From contig JADDMT010000003.1 of NCBI GenBank assembly GCA_021401465.1, positions 496,001-560,000 on the forward strand: a stretch of 64,000 bases of DNA, written 5' to 3'. Numbering within the stretch: position 1 is the stretch's first letter; each line of letters begins with the position of its first letter. Position numbers and translations under genes: made by a program. Positions 43,491 through 53,468 of the stretch are shown in pieces. A model generated the notes under the pieces. That model saw only the letters and a program-made list of their open reading frames with translations, ran no database searches and was not told where the DNA came from. The stretch is from Teratosphaeria epicoccoides. Taxonomy: Eukaryota; Ascomycota; Dothideomycetes; Mycosphaerellales; Teratosphaeriaceae.

Positions 43491-44285
43491 ATGCCTCTCT
43501 TCAAACTCCTTCGCCTCCCTGCACGCTGGACTCGCAGACGTGCGCGTCGATCTCGCATGGCACTGCAGGGGCTGGCATTCGCCATTTTGCTTGTGGTCAT
43601 ATTGCCGGCCTACATAGTCTACAAACCACCCAAGGTCCTTGTAGCGCATTTCCAAGCTCGCTTTCCAGAGGTGCTTTTCCAGGTCGAGACCAATCGCAAC
43701 ATCATAGCTCTTACCATCGACGACGCGCCATCCCCTTACACGGAGCAGATCCTGGACATCCTGAAGGCGAACGATGCCAAAGCGACTTTCTTCGCCATAG
43801 GAGACCAGATCCCGGAACGCGACTTTGTGCTGAAAGACATTCTTCATCAAGGCCATGAATTGGGTAATCATGCCATGCATGACGAGCCCAGCATTTCTCT
43901 TACCAGCGACGCCTTGACCACTGAGATCATTAAAGTCGACAATGCTATATATATGGCATACGAGGCTGCCGAAATGATTAGACCAGAGTCACGCTACTTT
44001 CGTCCCGGCTCCGGTGTGTTCAGTCGGAGGATTCTGGACGTCGCGTCCAAGCTTGGCTATCAAACGATACTGGGCAGCATCTACCCACACGATCCGTTCA
44101 TCAATTTTTGGAGGATCAATGCTTGGCACATTCTCAGCATGGCGAGGCCAGGAGCTGTGATCATATGTCACGATCGACGAAGCTGGACCGCGCCGATGCT
44201 GCAAAAGGTCTTACCCGAATTGAAGAAGCGAGGCTACGAGGTCGTTTCAGTGTCTGGACTTCTTCAAGTCACGCACGGCACTTGA
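43491..44285 (+). CDS. Membrane-anchored polysaccharide deacetylase (NodB domain, CE4-like)
   Basis: Single exon, 264 residues. A basic N-terminus (RRRARRSR) precedes one membrane helix at about residues 25–45 (signal anchor, domain outside or lumenal). The NodB fold follows: IIALTIDDAPSPYTE (motif 1, catalytic Asp pair), HELGNHAMHDEPS (motif 2), RYFRPGSGVFS (motif 3) and ARPGAVIICHDRR (motif 5, His). Motif 2 departs from the usual H-x3-H metal pair. CE4 enzymes remove acetyl groups from chitin or other amino-sugar polymers; this subgroup's substrate is unknown. It starts 85 bp beyond the upstream open frame of DUG1, and the pair are divergent, sharing a promoter of a few hundred bases. Confidence 0.85.
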   Translation: MPLFKLLRLPARWTRRRARRSRMALQGLAFAILLVVILPAYIVYKPPKVLVAHFQARFPEVLFQVETNRNIIALTIDDAPSPYTEQILDILKANDAKATFFAIGDQIPERDFVLKDILHQGHELGNHAMHDEPSISLTSDALTTEIIKVDNAIYMAYEAAEMIRPESRYFRPGSGVFSRRILDVASKLGYQTILGSIYPHDPFINFWRINAWHILSMARPGAVIICHDRRSWTAPMLQKVLPELKKRGYEVVSVSGLLQVTHGT

Positions 44286-44327
44286 AGAAAAATTTATCGC
44301 CAGAAGTCGCTGTGACAATCGCGGCAC

Positions 44328-45261
44328 CTATGTCCGCCCAGTACTGTCTGTCACACCACCATCTACGACAATTTCCTGGCCAGTCACGTACTTCGCCTCA
44401 TCGCTCACTAGATACAGGCCAGCGTACGCCACATCCCATGGCGTGCCCATCTTTCCGGTCGGCACTTGTGCATCTCTGGTCTTCTTGAAACCTTCATAGT
44501 CGCCTTGCGCGTACTTCTTCGCCAAAATCTCGACTAACGGAGTGTTGATCAGACCAGGAACGACAGTATTCAGACGCACCTTCCCACCGGTCCTCTGTGC
44601 ATAGATGACAGCCGTCGTCTTTGTAAAGTGGATGATTGCGGCTTTGCAAGCTGCGTAAGCAACTTGAGCTTTACCAATATACCTCAAACCCGCCACAGAT
44701 GAAACATTCAAGACAGTGCCTCCAGTCGCTTGCGATTCCATGATGGGCAGGACAAAGTGGCACATCAAGTAGACGGACTTGAGATTGACATCCGTCTGAC
44801 CGTCCCAGATTTCTTCAGACATCTCCGCCGGACCGCCGGGCTCGCTTCTGCCGACATTGTTGACGAGGATGTCGATGCGTCCGTGTTTGGATAAACATGC
44901 ATCGACGAGAGCTTTGCAGCGATCGGATTCAGTGACGTCCTGTCATTTTGAATGATAAGCATCAACGAAGCCGACGACCAGCTAAGGTCTACAAGAGCAT
45001 TTGTCGACCTACACAAAATTCAGGGAACACATCGATTTCACTCTGCCCTGGATTTGATTTCGCCCGCGAAGAAATCTCAGAGTCCTGTCTGAGCTCTTTG
45101 ACAGCTTTGTTGGCGGCCTCAATGTTGAGATCACAGCCATAGACTTTGGCGCCCTGTCGCGCCAGGACCGCAGCGAAAGTCGTGCCGTTGCCCCATCCTT
45201 CAGCTATGGCGCCGATGCCTGTTAGGAGCACAACTTTGCCGCTGAGGTCGTGAATGGGCAT
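44328..45261 (-). CDS. Short-chain dehydrogenase/reductase
   Basis: Two exons, 45261–45013 and 44939–44328, joined in phase 0 across a 73-nt intron (GTAGGT…CAG); product 286 residues. The dinucleotide-binding start is VVLLTGIGAIAEGWGNG, an unusual TGxxxGxx spacing but recognisable; GCDLNIEAAN is the second strand; the splice gives DVTESDRCKALVDACLS; ILVNNVG is the NNxG motif; SSVAGLRYIGKAQVAYAACK holds the catalytic Ser, Tyr and Lys; VVPGLINTPL and the C-terminal YVTGQEIVVDGG are typical of classical SDRs. The Asp at the end of strand 2 suggests NAD(H) preference. Substrate cannot be predicted. It converges on the deacetylase gene, only 42 bp between stop codons. Confidence 0.92.
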
Positions 45262-46352
45262 GGTGAAGTTCGAGGCGGGGCTTGGATGGAGCCCGAATTG
45301 ATCTGGTCATCAAAGAGCGAGCCGCTCTCTATAAAGCACTGGACTATGCAGCATGTATTGTGACGATCAACACCGTGGTTGAGGTCTAATCTCAATGGCA
45401 TACTGGATCCTGTGGGGTGACGGACATGCTTCGGCAGTGGCCGATGTCGGATGTATGCTTATCCTCCGCAAGGCCGTGTTGGGTTTTCGATAAAGGTCGC
45501 TCAGATCCTTGAGGTGCGCGTGCAGTCGAAACTTGAGATGGACAAGGATGGGGATGGTCTGTGTATGTGGATCGCGACAATTGGCACTTGCAGTGGCTGT
45601 ATAAACTCTACTCGGGATGAGCTGAGGCCACGACGGGTCGCAAGGACAAGCATGAGATACATGCTAGATGTAGTCAGTCAAGATGCGAAGCATGGAGATG
45701 TCATATCGAGGACTTTAAGGACACTATAGATCAGCGGACCAGCTGTGTGTACAAATTATGGTACTGTAGCGACAGGCTCTGTCATTGGTGTTGTAAGGAT
45801 TAGAGTCGCGGGATTTTGCGTGCAGGAGTGAGTCGCTTTCTAGATCTGTCTCGCTTCAATAATGACGCCTCCCAAATCTACTTCTCTTTCGAAGAGTCAC
45901 GCCCAGCAGCGCAGTGGTATCTCGCGCTTCGCCGATTCCGTCTCGCTTCTCGAGCCTATTCTCAATCCATTGCATTCTCAGCCCCAATGTCTGCACTGCA
46001 CAAGGCTGGCATTTTCGCACTCTCGGTTCCGGACGTTACAGTATCCCTCTCCGTGAACCGCGTTTTCTGTGGCGCCAATTTGCACGCTGTGATGGTGACG
46101 AGCACAACGATGACTCCTTCGAAGACAATCTCGGATTCTGAGTCCTTCGCGGTGAAAAGATCGAGACCTCCGTCAACACCAGATAGACGGTATAGCATCT
46201 GTGCTTCGGGCAATACGCTGGCGCAAATGCCCGGGAGCTTTCTCGGCGCAGGAGCGGGCAGCAACGAGCGTTGATTATGGACAGGGCTGATGGTGGTCCT
46301 GTATCATTTTCGTCAAGGCGTCTGCCCTTCGATTGGGGAAAGCAGACCACTC
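45262..46352. other. Intergenic region with possible small unrecognised ORFs
   Basis: About 1.1 kb between the start of the SDR gene and the stop of the next minus-strand gene. Around 45862–46141 plus, two overlapping frames each look weakly protein-like (SGISRFADSVSLLEPILN, then in another frame FLWRQFARCDGDEHNDDSF), and the minus strand at 45962–46264 has a possible membrane segment (IVFEGVIVVLVTITA). I cannot build a convincing model for either. Confidence 0.3.
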
Positions 46353-47522
46353 TCATTCGCTTTCAACAATCGGGACTGTCATGGCCAGCATTCTGTCTTT
46401 CTCGATGTGCGCCGTCCATCCTCTGTCGCCGATGTCGTCCACCGGCTCGTCCTGCTCGTCCAACACAGAAAGCTGATCACCGAGCTCAGCATACCAAGCA
46501 GCCAAGTCCACGCTGCTTTGCTTGTGTCTCAGTGTTCTCTCTTCAGCCACTACGCTGATGTAGTCTTTCCTAGTAGATTCATCGAGCGCAGGCAACTCGT
46601 GCACTGAGCTCTCGTCCATATCCACGATGCTATCCGCTTTTCGCAATATGTGGTCGGCAGGGCCAACGAAATCCACAATCCACCTGCCGTCTCTGGTCAT
46701 TCCAATCCCCATAGCGGTCCACTTCGGGTCGACCATGGCCTCGAGGGCGGCGAGAAGGTCGGGTTGGTCCGCACCGGCGTTTTGACTGCGCTGGGCCGGG
46801 CCGTGCGTCACACGACGTCCGTGCCGTTCTCCTGGAAAATGCCGCCTGTACTTGCCACTGTACCAGCGCTCGCAGCAGGCCAGCACTCCATAGCCAGGGG
46901 TGCTACTCAGGCGGACGCTCTCACGACCGTCTGGTAGCATTCTTTGCTGTACAACCGCTGATGCTGGTGTGCGCGTGATATCGAAAGCCTGCCTCTGTGT
47001 TTGCATAGGCTGCAGGGCATCGGCATAATCCTGCACGACTGCTGACAGGGCCGGATCCAATTTGACCTGCAATACTGCCTCAGACTGCCTGGCGTGATTT
47101 ATTGCATTGTAGAAGAGCTTCTTCGCGAATTCTGAGTCTTCGGGGTGGCCCACGTTTGCCACCACACTATCGGCATGCAAGACGACTGTTGCTGAGCGAG
47201 GCGCCTTGGACTCGCGTATATTTTCGGCGTGGACGATGAAGATTCCCTCCTTATGTGGTGACTTTGCGGATGTTGTCGCAGAACGTTGCAACGTTGTGCG
47301 CCAGTTCTTGGTGGGACTCCTCGCATTGCTGAAGTATTGCTCTTGGCAATGACGGAGGTCGGTGTCTGGTATCGAAATATGATCCGCGAAGCTGCTAACG
47401 ATGCGTGCGCTCATACGACGGGCGTTTCTTACGACAGACGTGGTGATGGCTATGCTCTTGCGATTCTTGATATGCTTCGCTTCGCACGAGTCTCCGGCTT
47501 CCATCAAGCGGAGAGTATCCAT
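46353..47522 (-). CDS. Unrecognised protein, possibly CAP-like
   Basis: Open frame of 389 codons from ATG at 47522. The N-terminal 100 residues are polar and basic. Two separate segments resemble the helix and strand elements of CAP (SCP/PR-1) proteins: FAKKLFYNAINHARQSEAVL with VVQDYADALQ, and LLAALEAMVDPKWTAMGIGM followed by TRDGRWIVDFVGP. The centre (about residues 190–265) is Arg/His/Gly rich and not conserved looking, and the C-terminal 90 residues are acidic with HELPALDES and WYAELGDQLSVLDEQDEP. There is no signal peptide, unusual for CAP proteins. The assignment is tentative; it may also be a lineage-specific protein, and an internal intron is possible in the Arg-rich stretch. Confidence 0.45.
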   Translation of the reverse strand: MDTLRLMEAGDSCEAKHIKNRKSIAITTSVVRNARRMSARIVSSFADHISIPDTDLRHCQEQYFSNARSPTKNWRTTLQRSATTSAKSPHKEGIFIVHAENIRESKAPRSATVVLHADSVVANVGHPEDSEFAKKLFYNAINHARQSEAVLQVKLDPALSAVVQDYADALQPMQTQRQAFDITRTPASAVVQQRMLPDGRESVRLSSTPGYGVLACCERWYSGKYRRHFPGERHGRRVTHGPAQRSQNAGADQPDLLAALEAMVDPKWTAMGIGMTRDGRWIVDFVGPADHILRKADSIVDMDESSVHELPALDESTRKDYISVVAEERTLRHKQSSVDLAAWYAELGDQLSVLDEQDEPVDDIGDRGWTAHIEKDRMLAMTVPIVESE

Positions 47523-48105
47523 AGTGATCGATCGACAGACTGTTCATCGTGAGATCGATCAGCGCTGTGTGTCGGCACTAACAAGAGTGACTGTCTGTCT
47601 GTGGGTGTCTGTAAACAGGACTGAGCTCGACAATCAACAGAGTCCCGAAACGGCAATGCCGACGCTTCCTGTGTTCCAAACGCGCGACGAACTTGGCTTA
47701 GGTTGACTCTTGTAACAAGGAGGTGTATTCGACGCGTTTCGCGCCACGCGCGCTTTCGAGGATTCATGCCACGAAACGGTTCTTTCCCTGCCACCATTGC
47801 GGCGTGCATAGACATGATAGTACGAACTACGACTCCTGAAGCTCTTTGATCGGGCCGTAACACCCATGCCGCTGGACTTGCACTGCGCGCTAATTGGGCT
47901 GGCGCTATCGTTGCAGGTTCCTCTGTCACAACGCTTCTGAAACTTGTCGTGCCCGCATTTGCGACCGAAACTGCCTCCGTGCTGAAGCAAAAAATGTCTT
48001 GCAACAATAATGGCGGGGTCCTCTTAGGTGTTGGCCTTGCCAATCTGAGAGTTTGCCGCGGATGTCGATGCTTTCGGGCACACACCAACAGATGATTGCT
48101 CCATC
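47523..48105. other. Intergenic region
   Basis: About 580 bp between two minus-strand genes. An open frame of 201 codons (47504–48109 minus) fills it but overlaps the neighbours at both ends and has no protein-like conservation pattern, so I do not call it a gene. Confidence 0.4.
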
Positions 48106-48729
48106 TCACGACGCAGCCTGCCTCCGCCGCTGCAATATCTCCTGCCTCAATTTTTCGCCTGCCGCTTGTGTCTCGATCATTCTTCCGATACCCGTTCGCC
48201 AGCTGTCCTCCAGATTCGGCATCTCGTCAGCGGCATTGCTTTGCGCAGCCCTTCGAGCCTGATCCAGGACCTCGCCTTCCAGTGTCGCCTGCTCGACCTC
48301 CTTTTCCAAAGCTTTCAATTCGTCTTCCATATTGCTGTTTCCAATGAGCCACGCGTTCTTGCCATACGTTTCCAGCAGACTCAGGTTGACCTCGCGTCCG
48401 CGCAGGTACTCGTGCGAGATGTAGGCCTTTTGCAGAGTGTCTTCCCACGCCGCTGTGTCGCCTCGTGATGGCGCGTCGAGCACTTCATAGCGCGACAAAT
48501 CAATGCCTGTGCCTTCGTCCTTCGGCACGCCAGACGCGATGCGCGCATGCTCTGCTTCCATAAGGTCGGAGAATTTGCTTTCGCGCAGCGCTGGTATGCA
48601 TGGGTGCAGTCGTGTAGTGTCTTCTACGAGCTCCGCCTGTATGAGCGCCTGCGCGGTGTTTAATGCCTCTGGCGACGGGTCCGAATCAACATACGGCAGC
48701 GCATCGGCGCTGTATTGATTGAGAGGCAT
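48106..48729 (-). CDS. Pre-mRNA splicing factor BCAS2/SPF27 (Cwf7) family
   Basis: Single exon, 207 residues from ATG at 48729 (MPLNQYSADALPYVDSDPSP). The family-typical start is followed by ALIQAELVEDTTRLHPCIPA, FSDLMEAEHARIASG, DLSRYEVLDAP and a C-terminal coiled coil (MEDELKALEKEVEQATLEGE onward) ending LRQEILQRRRQAAS. BCAS2/SPF27 is a core subunit of the Prp19 (NineTeen) complex that activates the spliceosome in the nucleus. The frame is open upstream to 48900, but those codons precede the conserved start and include an unlikely low-quality leader. Divergent from the ceramidase gene, with 321 bp between start codons. Confidence 0.93.
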   Translation of the reverse strand: MPLNQYSADALPYVDSDPSPEALNTAQALIQAELVEDTTRLHPCIPALRESKFSDLMEAEHARIASGVPKDEGTGIDLSRYEVLDAPSRGDTAAWEDTLQKAYISHEYLRGREVNLSLLETYGKNAWLIGNSNMEDELKALEKEVEQATLEGEVLDQARRAAQSNAADEMPNLEDSWRTGIGRMIETQAAGEKLRQEILQRRRQAAS

Positions 48730-49050
48730 TTTCACATTCGTGCGTGTGCTGACGAAGCGAGAACTCGAGTCGCAAACATTGAAAGAGTTGGACAAAAGAA
48801 AACATGGCCGGGCTCCCGTTAATCCGATCGCCGTGCCGGACCCGTCATCGTCCCGCAGTCCCGCTCGCGCTTGCTGCCACAAGACACTCGACGCCATCAA
48901 ACAATATAGGAAGCAGGTGTCAACGTGGTCATCTACGGAAACGCGGTCTCGATGTCAGCGGAACCGTAGTCTCCGCTCAGAATGCGACATACGGATCGAT
49001 CGCAACCTGTCGTCCACACACACCACTCAAAGTCCTAGGAGGTGGTGACG
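48730..49050. promoter_or_regulatory. Shared promoter region, BCAS2-like and ceramidase genes
   Basis: The 321 bp between the two divergent ATGs must hold both promoters. I see no specific element that I can name. Confidence 0.4.
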
Positions 49051-51408
49051 ATGGCTCGTCGGCCCTTCATCCTCGCCCTGGCAGCAGGTCTAATCATTCT
49101 TCTGTCAACCATCAACATATTCCACCGTTGGCATCCCGAAATTCTGCTCTTCCCATGGCAGCGGTCAGGCCCTGCCAACCCATTTCAGATCTGGGGACGC
49201 CCACATCTGCCAAGTGGCAACGCGTTGAATGGCACACACGACGTCTATTTGCTCGGCGTTGGCAAGGCTGACATCACAGGCCCGGTCGTTGAGATCAATT
49301 TCATGGGCTATGCAGATACGAAGCAAGTCGGCTCTGGTCTCAGGCAACGGCTTTACTCTCGCGCTTTCATCATAGGCAACGTCGAAAAGGCCGAGGATCG
49401 TTTCGTGTATCTAGTCCTTGATACTCAATCCGGAGATACAGCTGTCCGCCATGGTATCCTGAGCGCACTGCAGGAATTGGGAGATGAATTCGCCGTGTAT
49501 GGCGATCAGAATGTTGCCGTCACTGGAACGCATTCCCACAGCGGACCTGGAGCCTGGCTGAACTACCTGCTACCTCAAATCACGAGTTATGGCTTCGACA
49601 AGCCATCGTATCAAGCAATAGTTGACGGTGTTGTTGCCTCAATCGTTAAAGCCCACGAAAGCCTGTCCCCCGGTCGTCTCAGCGTTGGTACAGTGAATGT
49701 CGAAGATGCAAACATCAATCGCAGTCCATACGCCTACCTTGCTAATCCGGCCGAGGAGAGGCAACGCTACGAAGATGATGTGGACAAGACGATGACTGTG
49801 CTTCGATTCACTCATTTTAATCACACCATCTCGCATTACTACGAGAAACATATTGGCATACTGACCTGGTTTCCAGTTCATGGCACTAGCATGTACGGCA
49901 ACAACACACTGGTCACTGGCGACAATAAAGGAGTCGCGGCTTGGCTATTTGAGCGGTCCATGAACCATACAGACTACGTCGCTGGTTTCAGTCAAGCCAA
50001 TGTTGGAGATACTTCTCCCAACGTCGAGGGTGCCTTCTGTGAATATGGACAGCAGGCAGGAGAGAAATGCGATTTCCAGACCAGCTTGTGTGGTAACAGA
50101 ACTCAACCTTGCCATGGCCGTGGACCATTCTGGGGTCTGGACGACGGCGGTACTGCATCGAACTATGAGATTGGCCGAAGACAATTCGAGGCTGCCCGCC
50201 ACATCTACGCCGACGAGAATAACTTCCTCCAGATCAGCGGTGAAGCTGTGAAGAGCTTTCACGAATTTGCTGATCTTTCAAACTACCATTTCACGCTTCC
50301 TAACGGGACGAACGTCCGCACATGTCCAGCTGCGATGGGATACTCTTTCGCTGCTGGCACGACCGACGGACCTGGCGCCTTTGACTTCAAGCAGGCACAG
50401 CCAGGCGAGCCGCATGCGAATCCCTTGTGGAGCTTGATCGGAAATAGGGTTCATAAGCCGAACGAGACCCAAATTGCTTGCCATCGCGAGAAGCCGATCC
50501 TGCTGGATGTTGGCGAGAGCGTTGATCCATATGCTTGGTCTCCCAACATCGTTGATATACAGATGCTTCGAGTTGGCAACTTCTTTGTCATTGTGAGCCC
50601 TGGCGAAGCCACGACCATGTCGGGTAGGAGATGGAGAGAGGCTGTCACGGTGCATGCGGCAGCAGCGTTTGAAGCAGACTTCAAAGCTGCGACAAATGAG
50701 CCGGCTGTCGTCCTTGGCGGTCCGGCGAATACATATGCACACTACATAACGACCGCTGAAGAGTACAGTATTCAGCGGTACGAAGGCGCTTCCACGCTTT
50801 ACGGACCTCACACATTAGACGCCTACATCGACCTCGCGTCCAAATACCTTCCAAGGCTGGCTTCGAACAGCTCGATCTCTCCGCAATCAACCCGTGGCCC
50901 ACTTCCACCGGTCAACACCAACGCCAGCCTATCGTTCATCACACCCGTCGTTCGTGATGGCACACCAGTCTTCAAGTCCTTTGGCGACGTCAAAGAAGAT
51001 GTCAAGCCTACCTATGCGGCTGGCGACACTGTTACCGTGACTTTTGTTGGCGCCAACCCCAGGAACAACTTCAGACTGGGCGGCACGTTTGCGGCTCTGG
51101 AGCAGTTCGACTTTGATTTCAAGGCTTGGAGGCAGATTAGGGACGATAGCGATTGGAGTCTGGTGTACCAGTGGAAGAGGACTAATTCATTCATCGGGAC
51201 GAGCGAGGTCACGATCAGCTGGGAGACGAAGTGGGAGATAGAGCATCTGGGGTCGAAGGTAGACACCGGCAAACCACATGGCGAGTTGGCGGTTCGGCAA
51301 GCTGGTCTCGAAGGCCTGTACAGGTTGAGATATTACGGTGACGCCAAGGCGTTTGGAGGGACGATCACTGCTTTTGACGGAGTCAGTGGGGAGTTCAGAC
51401 TCCTGTGA
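49051..51408 (+). CDS. Neutral ceramidase
   Basis: Single exon, 785 residues from ATG at 49051; the in-frame GTG codons just before are not starts. A short basic stretch and a hydrophobic segment (FILALAAGLIILLSTI, residues 6–21) form a signal peptide or anchor. The domain begins VGKADITGPVVEINFMGYAD; zinc-site motifs TGTHSHSGPG and FPVHGTSM follow; QANVGDTSPN near residue 320 carries the catalytic Ser (GDxSPN). A C-terminal immunoglobulin-like domain (from about 640) includes VTVTFVGANPRNNFRL. The enzyme cleaves ceramide to sphingosine and fatty acid, in a secretory or cell-surface location. Several N-glycosylation sequons agree with that. No intron or damage seen. Confidence 0.96.
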   Translation: MARRPFILALAAGLIILLSTINIFHRWHPEILLFPWQRSGPANPFQIWGRPHLPSGNALNGTHDVYLLGVGKADITGPVVEINFMGYADTKQVGSGLRQRLYSRAFIIGNVEKAEDRFVYLVLDTQSGDTAVRHGILSALQELGDEFAVYGDQNVAVTGTHSHSGPGAWLNYLLPQITSYGFDKPSYQAIVDGVVASIVKAHESLSPGRLSVGTVNVEDANINRSPYAYLANPAEERQRYEDDVDKTMTVLRFTHFNHTISHYYEKHIGILTWFPVHGTSMYGNNTLVTGDNKGVAAWLFERSMNHTDYVAGFSQANVGDTSPNVEGAFCEYGQQAGEKCDFQTSLCGNRTQPCHGRGPFWGLDDGGTASNYEIGRRQFEAARHIYADENNFLQISGEAVKSFHEFADLSNYHFTLPNGTNVRTCPAAMGYSFAAGTTDGPGAFDFKQAQPGEPHANPLWSLIGNRVHKPNETQIACHREKPILLDVGESVDPYAWSPNIVDIQMLRVGNFFVIVSPGEATTMSGRRWREAVTVHAAAAFEADFKAATNEPAVVLGGPANTYAHYITTAEEYSIQRYEGASTLYGPHTLDAYIDLASKYLPRLASNSSISPQSTRGPLPPVNTNASLSFITPVVRDGTPVFKSFGDVKEDVKPTYAAGDTVTVTFVGANPRNNFRLGGTFAALEQFDFDFKAWRQIRDDSDWSLVYQWKRTNSFIGTSEVTISWETKWEIEHLGSKVDTGKPHGELAVRQAGLEGLYRLRYYGDAKAFGGTITAFDGVSGEFRLL

Positions 51409-51704
51409 TGAGCCCTTGGGTATATGAGTACACGACAGGTGCGATAGTCACTGCCTTTGGCCGTGGCCGGTGGGGAGTAGTCACAACACACTACGACGCG
51501 TGCCGTAAGAGTCAGAACCCGCAACGGGATCAGGGCAAAGAACAGCAGAGGAATCATCAATGATGGATACGAATATGAAACGAGGCTGCATATTGAGCTA
51601 CTGTGTAACGTATACCTTTTCATGCTGAACTGTGTGTACTTTTACATCGACCCAGCGACGCAAGATACACTCCATCATCCGCACCTCTCTCGACAACACT
51701 GTAG

Positions 51705-53468
51705 TTACTTCTTCTCGGCGCCACCCACGACCTCACCCTTCTTCACGATCGTCATCTTCGGACTTTCCTTCCCCAATCTCGCACTCTCCCACGGGCACTC
51801 CCTCGCCTTCTCCTTTCCTTTCCCACCCGACCCAGCCGGACGTCTCGGACGACATCCCGTCCTGGGACTCCTCTTCTTCTCCGGCCCATCCTTCTCCAAC
51901 GACCTCCCGCGCTGCTCGGCCTCCGCACCACCACTGGCAGCGGCAGCAGGTGCCTGGTGAGCATGACGCGAAGCCATCAAACCCTTCTCATCCTTCTTCA
52001 CGCTCCTCGTCTTCTGCGACTCCTGGATTTGCAAATCGAGTGCCTTCACAGCGCCAAGCGTGGAGACTGTCGCGCCGCGGTGGGCGACCGGCTCTTGCTG
52101 GGCGCGCTTCTTCGTCGCTTCGGCGATATGGTATTCTGCGTTTTCGCCACGTGGGACGAAGACTCTGACGGGCTCGGGAGCTAGAGTGGAGGTTGGCAGG
52201 AGCGCTTTGCTCTTGGCGCAGATGGGAGTGGGAGGGATGGACGGCATGCGCGGTGAGGTATCCGTGCTGTTGGTTGGAGTGAGCGTGGGAGTAACAGGGG
52301 TGCCGACGTTGCTGGAGCGGGGGGGCGATGGTGTTGATGGGACGGCGAATTCGATCAGATCGCTGATAGTGGAGGCCTTACGGGCGCAATCGAGCGCCAG
52401 TGAGGCGGTGCAGGCCGTTAGAGTAGAGGTGCGGTCGCGTTCAGGGTTACCCTTCACCTCAGCTTGGTCCTCCTTGACGGTCTCCTGAGTGCTACTGACA
52501 CTGCTCTTGCGGCTGTTGGTTTCCGACCTGCTTTCCTCGCTTGAGCTGTCCTCACTGTCGGATTTCCTTTTCAACCATTCGCTCGCATTGAGTACAGGAC
52601 CCACCAACGTCCTGTCCTTCTGCTCCCCCGGACCTTGCATCAACATCTGCTTTTCTGCCCACCATCGTGGCAGTGTGCGGAACCCAATCTTACCGAGGGT
52701 AGCTCTGTCCGGCATCTCATGCTTGTACAGACAGCCCTGCTGAGTGTAATCGCACTCGCCGGTCCTGATCCAGTAGGTGCAGTACTCTTTCTTGTCCTGA
52801 TCAGGCAGAGCTCCAGATGGAGGAGTAATTGATGGCTTTGGGACATAGCCCAGGCGAGTAGCTTCCTCAGCACCACCACTGGACGAGAGGATGGCGTCGA
52901 TGAGCGACTGAGTCTTGTCACCTGATTTGGTGAGGGCTGGCTGAGATGATGTGCCTGGCTGATAATTGCTGCGCCAGCTTGTGGCAGTCTCATGAGCAGC
53001 GGCTGAAGATTGACGATTGCTAGCCGCGGCTGCTGCATTGCTGGCTGACTGTACGAGAGCCTGACGAGCCAATGCATCTGGTGCGAGGTATCTGGCGACA
53101 GGATTGACAGCGTTGCTGCTCTGGCTGCGGGCATGGCCATTGGGAGTCCCGCCTGGAGGTTGACTGGTGGACCGGTGCATTGGCGTATTGATATCCTGCT
53201 CGAGCTTGTATGTCATGCCAGTGTACGGAGCGCTGCCAACATACTGCATTCCGTAGGTCTGCTCGATCTGCATCACCCGTTGAAGGCCCTGGAGCCTCAC
53301 ACTGAACGGTAGCTCGTCTGCTGGGACGAGTGGGACTAAAAGTCCATTGCTGCGGGAGATGAAGAACACCGGTCGTGGCATGTTGGTTTGTGGCATCATT
53401 GGAGCCGGTGGATTGCTCGGGTAGCCTGGAAAGGCTGGACCTTTGGGATATTGAGTAGCAGACATCAT
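51705..53468 (-). CDS. CCCH zinc-finger protein
   Basis: Single frame of 587 residues from the double ATG at 53468/53465 (MMSATQYPKGP); the codon at 53510 is TTG and not a start. The only folded motif visible is YCTYWIRTGECDYTQQGCLY followed by KHE near residue 230, a C-x8-C-x6-C-x3-H zinc finger of the RNA-binding kind. The N-terminal part has a conserved-looking FFISRSNGLLVPLVPADELP and RLQGLQRVMQIEQTYGMQY. The remainder is Ser/Thr/Pro rich and disordered, then a Lys/Arg/Gly/Glu-rich tail. Similar single-CCCH proteins are common in ascomycetes; RNA binding is inferred. The last 120 residues are compositionally biased and the true 3' end might involve an intron. Confidence 0.82.
   Translation of the reverse strand: MMSATQYPKGPAFPGYPSNPPAPMMPQTNMPRPVFFISRSNGLLVPLVPADELPFSVRLQGLQRVMQIEQTYGMQYVGSAPYTGMTYKLEQDINTPMHRSTSQPPGGTPNGHARSQSSNAVNPVARYLAPDALARQALVQSASNAAAAASNRQSSAAAHETATSWRSNYQPGTSSQPALTKSGDKTQSLIDAILSSSGGAEEATRLGYVPKPSITPPSGALPDQDKKEYCTYWIRTGECDYTQQGCLYKHEMPDRATLGKIGFRTLPRWWAEKQMLMQGPGEQKDRTLVGPVLNASEWLKRKSDSEDSSSEESRSETNSRKSSVSSTQETVKEDQAEVKGNPERDRTSTLTACTASLALDCARKASTISDLIEFAVPSTPSPPRSSNVGTPVTPTLTPTNSTDTSPRMPSIPPTPICAKSKALLPTSTLAPEPVRVFVPRGENAEYHIAEATKKRAQQEPVAHRGATVSTLGAVKALDLQIQESQKTRSVKKDEKGLMASRHAHQAPAAAASGGAEAEQRGRSLEKDGPEKKRSPRTGCRPRRPAGSGGKGKEKARECPWESARLGKESPKMTIVKKGEVVGGAEKK

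Noticed and set aside
47504..48109. 201-codon minus-strand ORF between two genes
   Set aside because: Overlaps both neighbours' ends, Arg/Ser/Thr-rich random composition, no motif.
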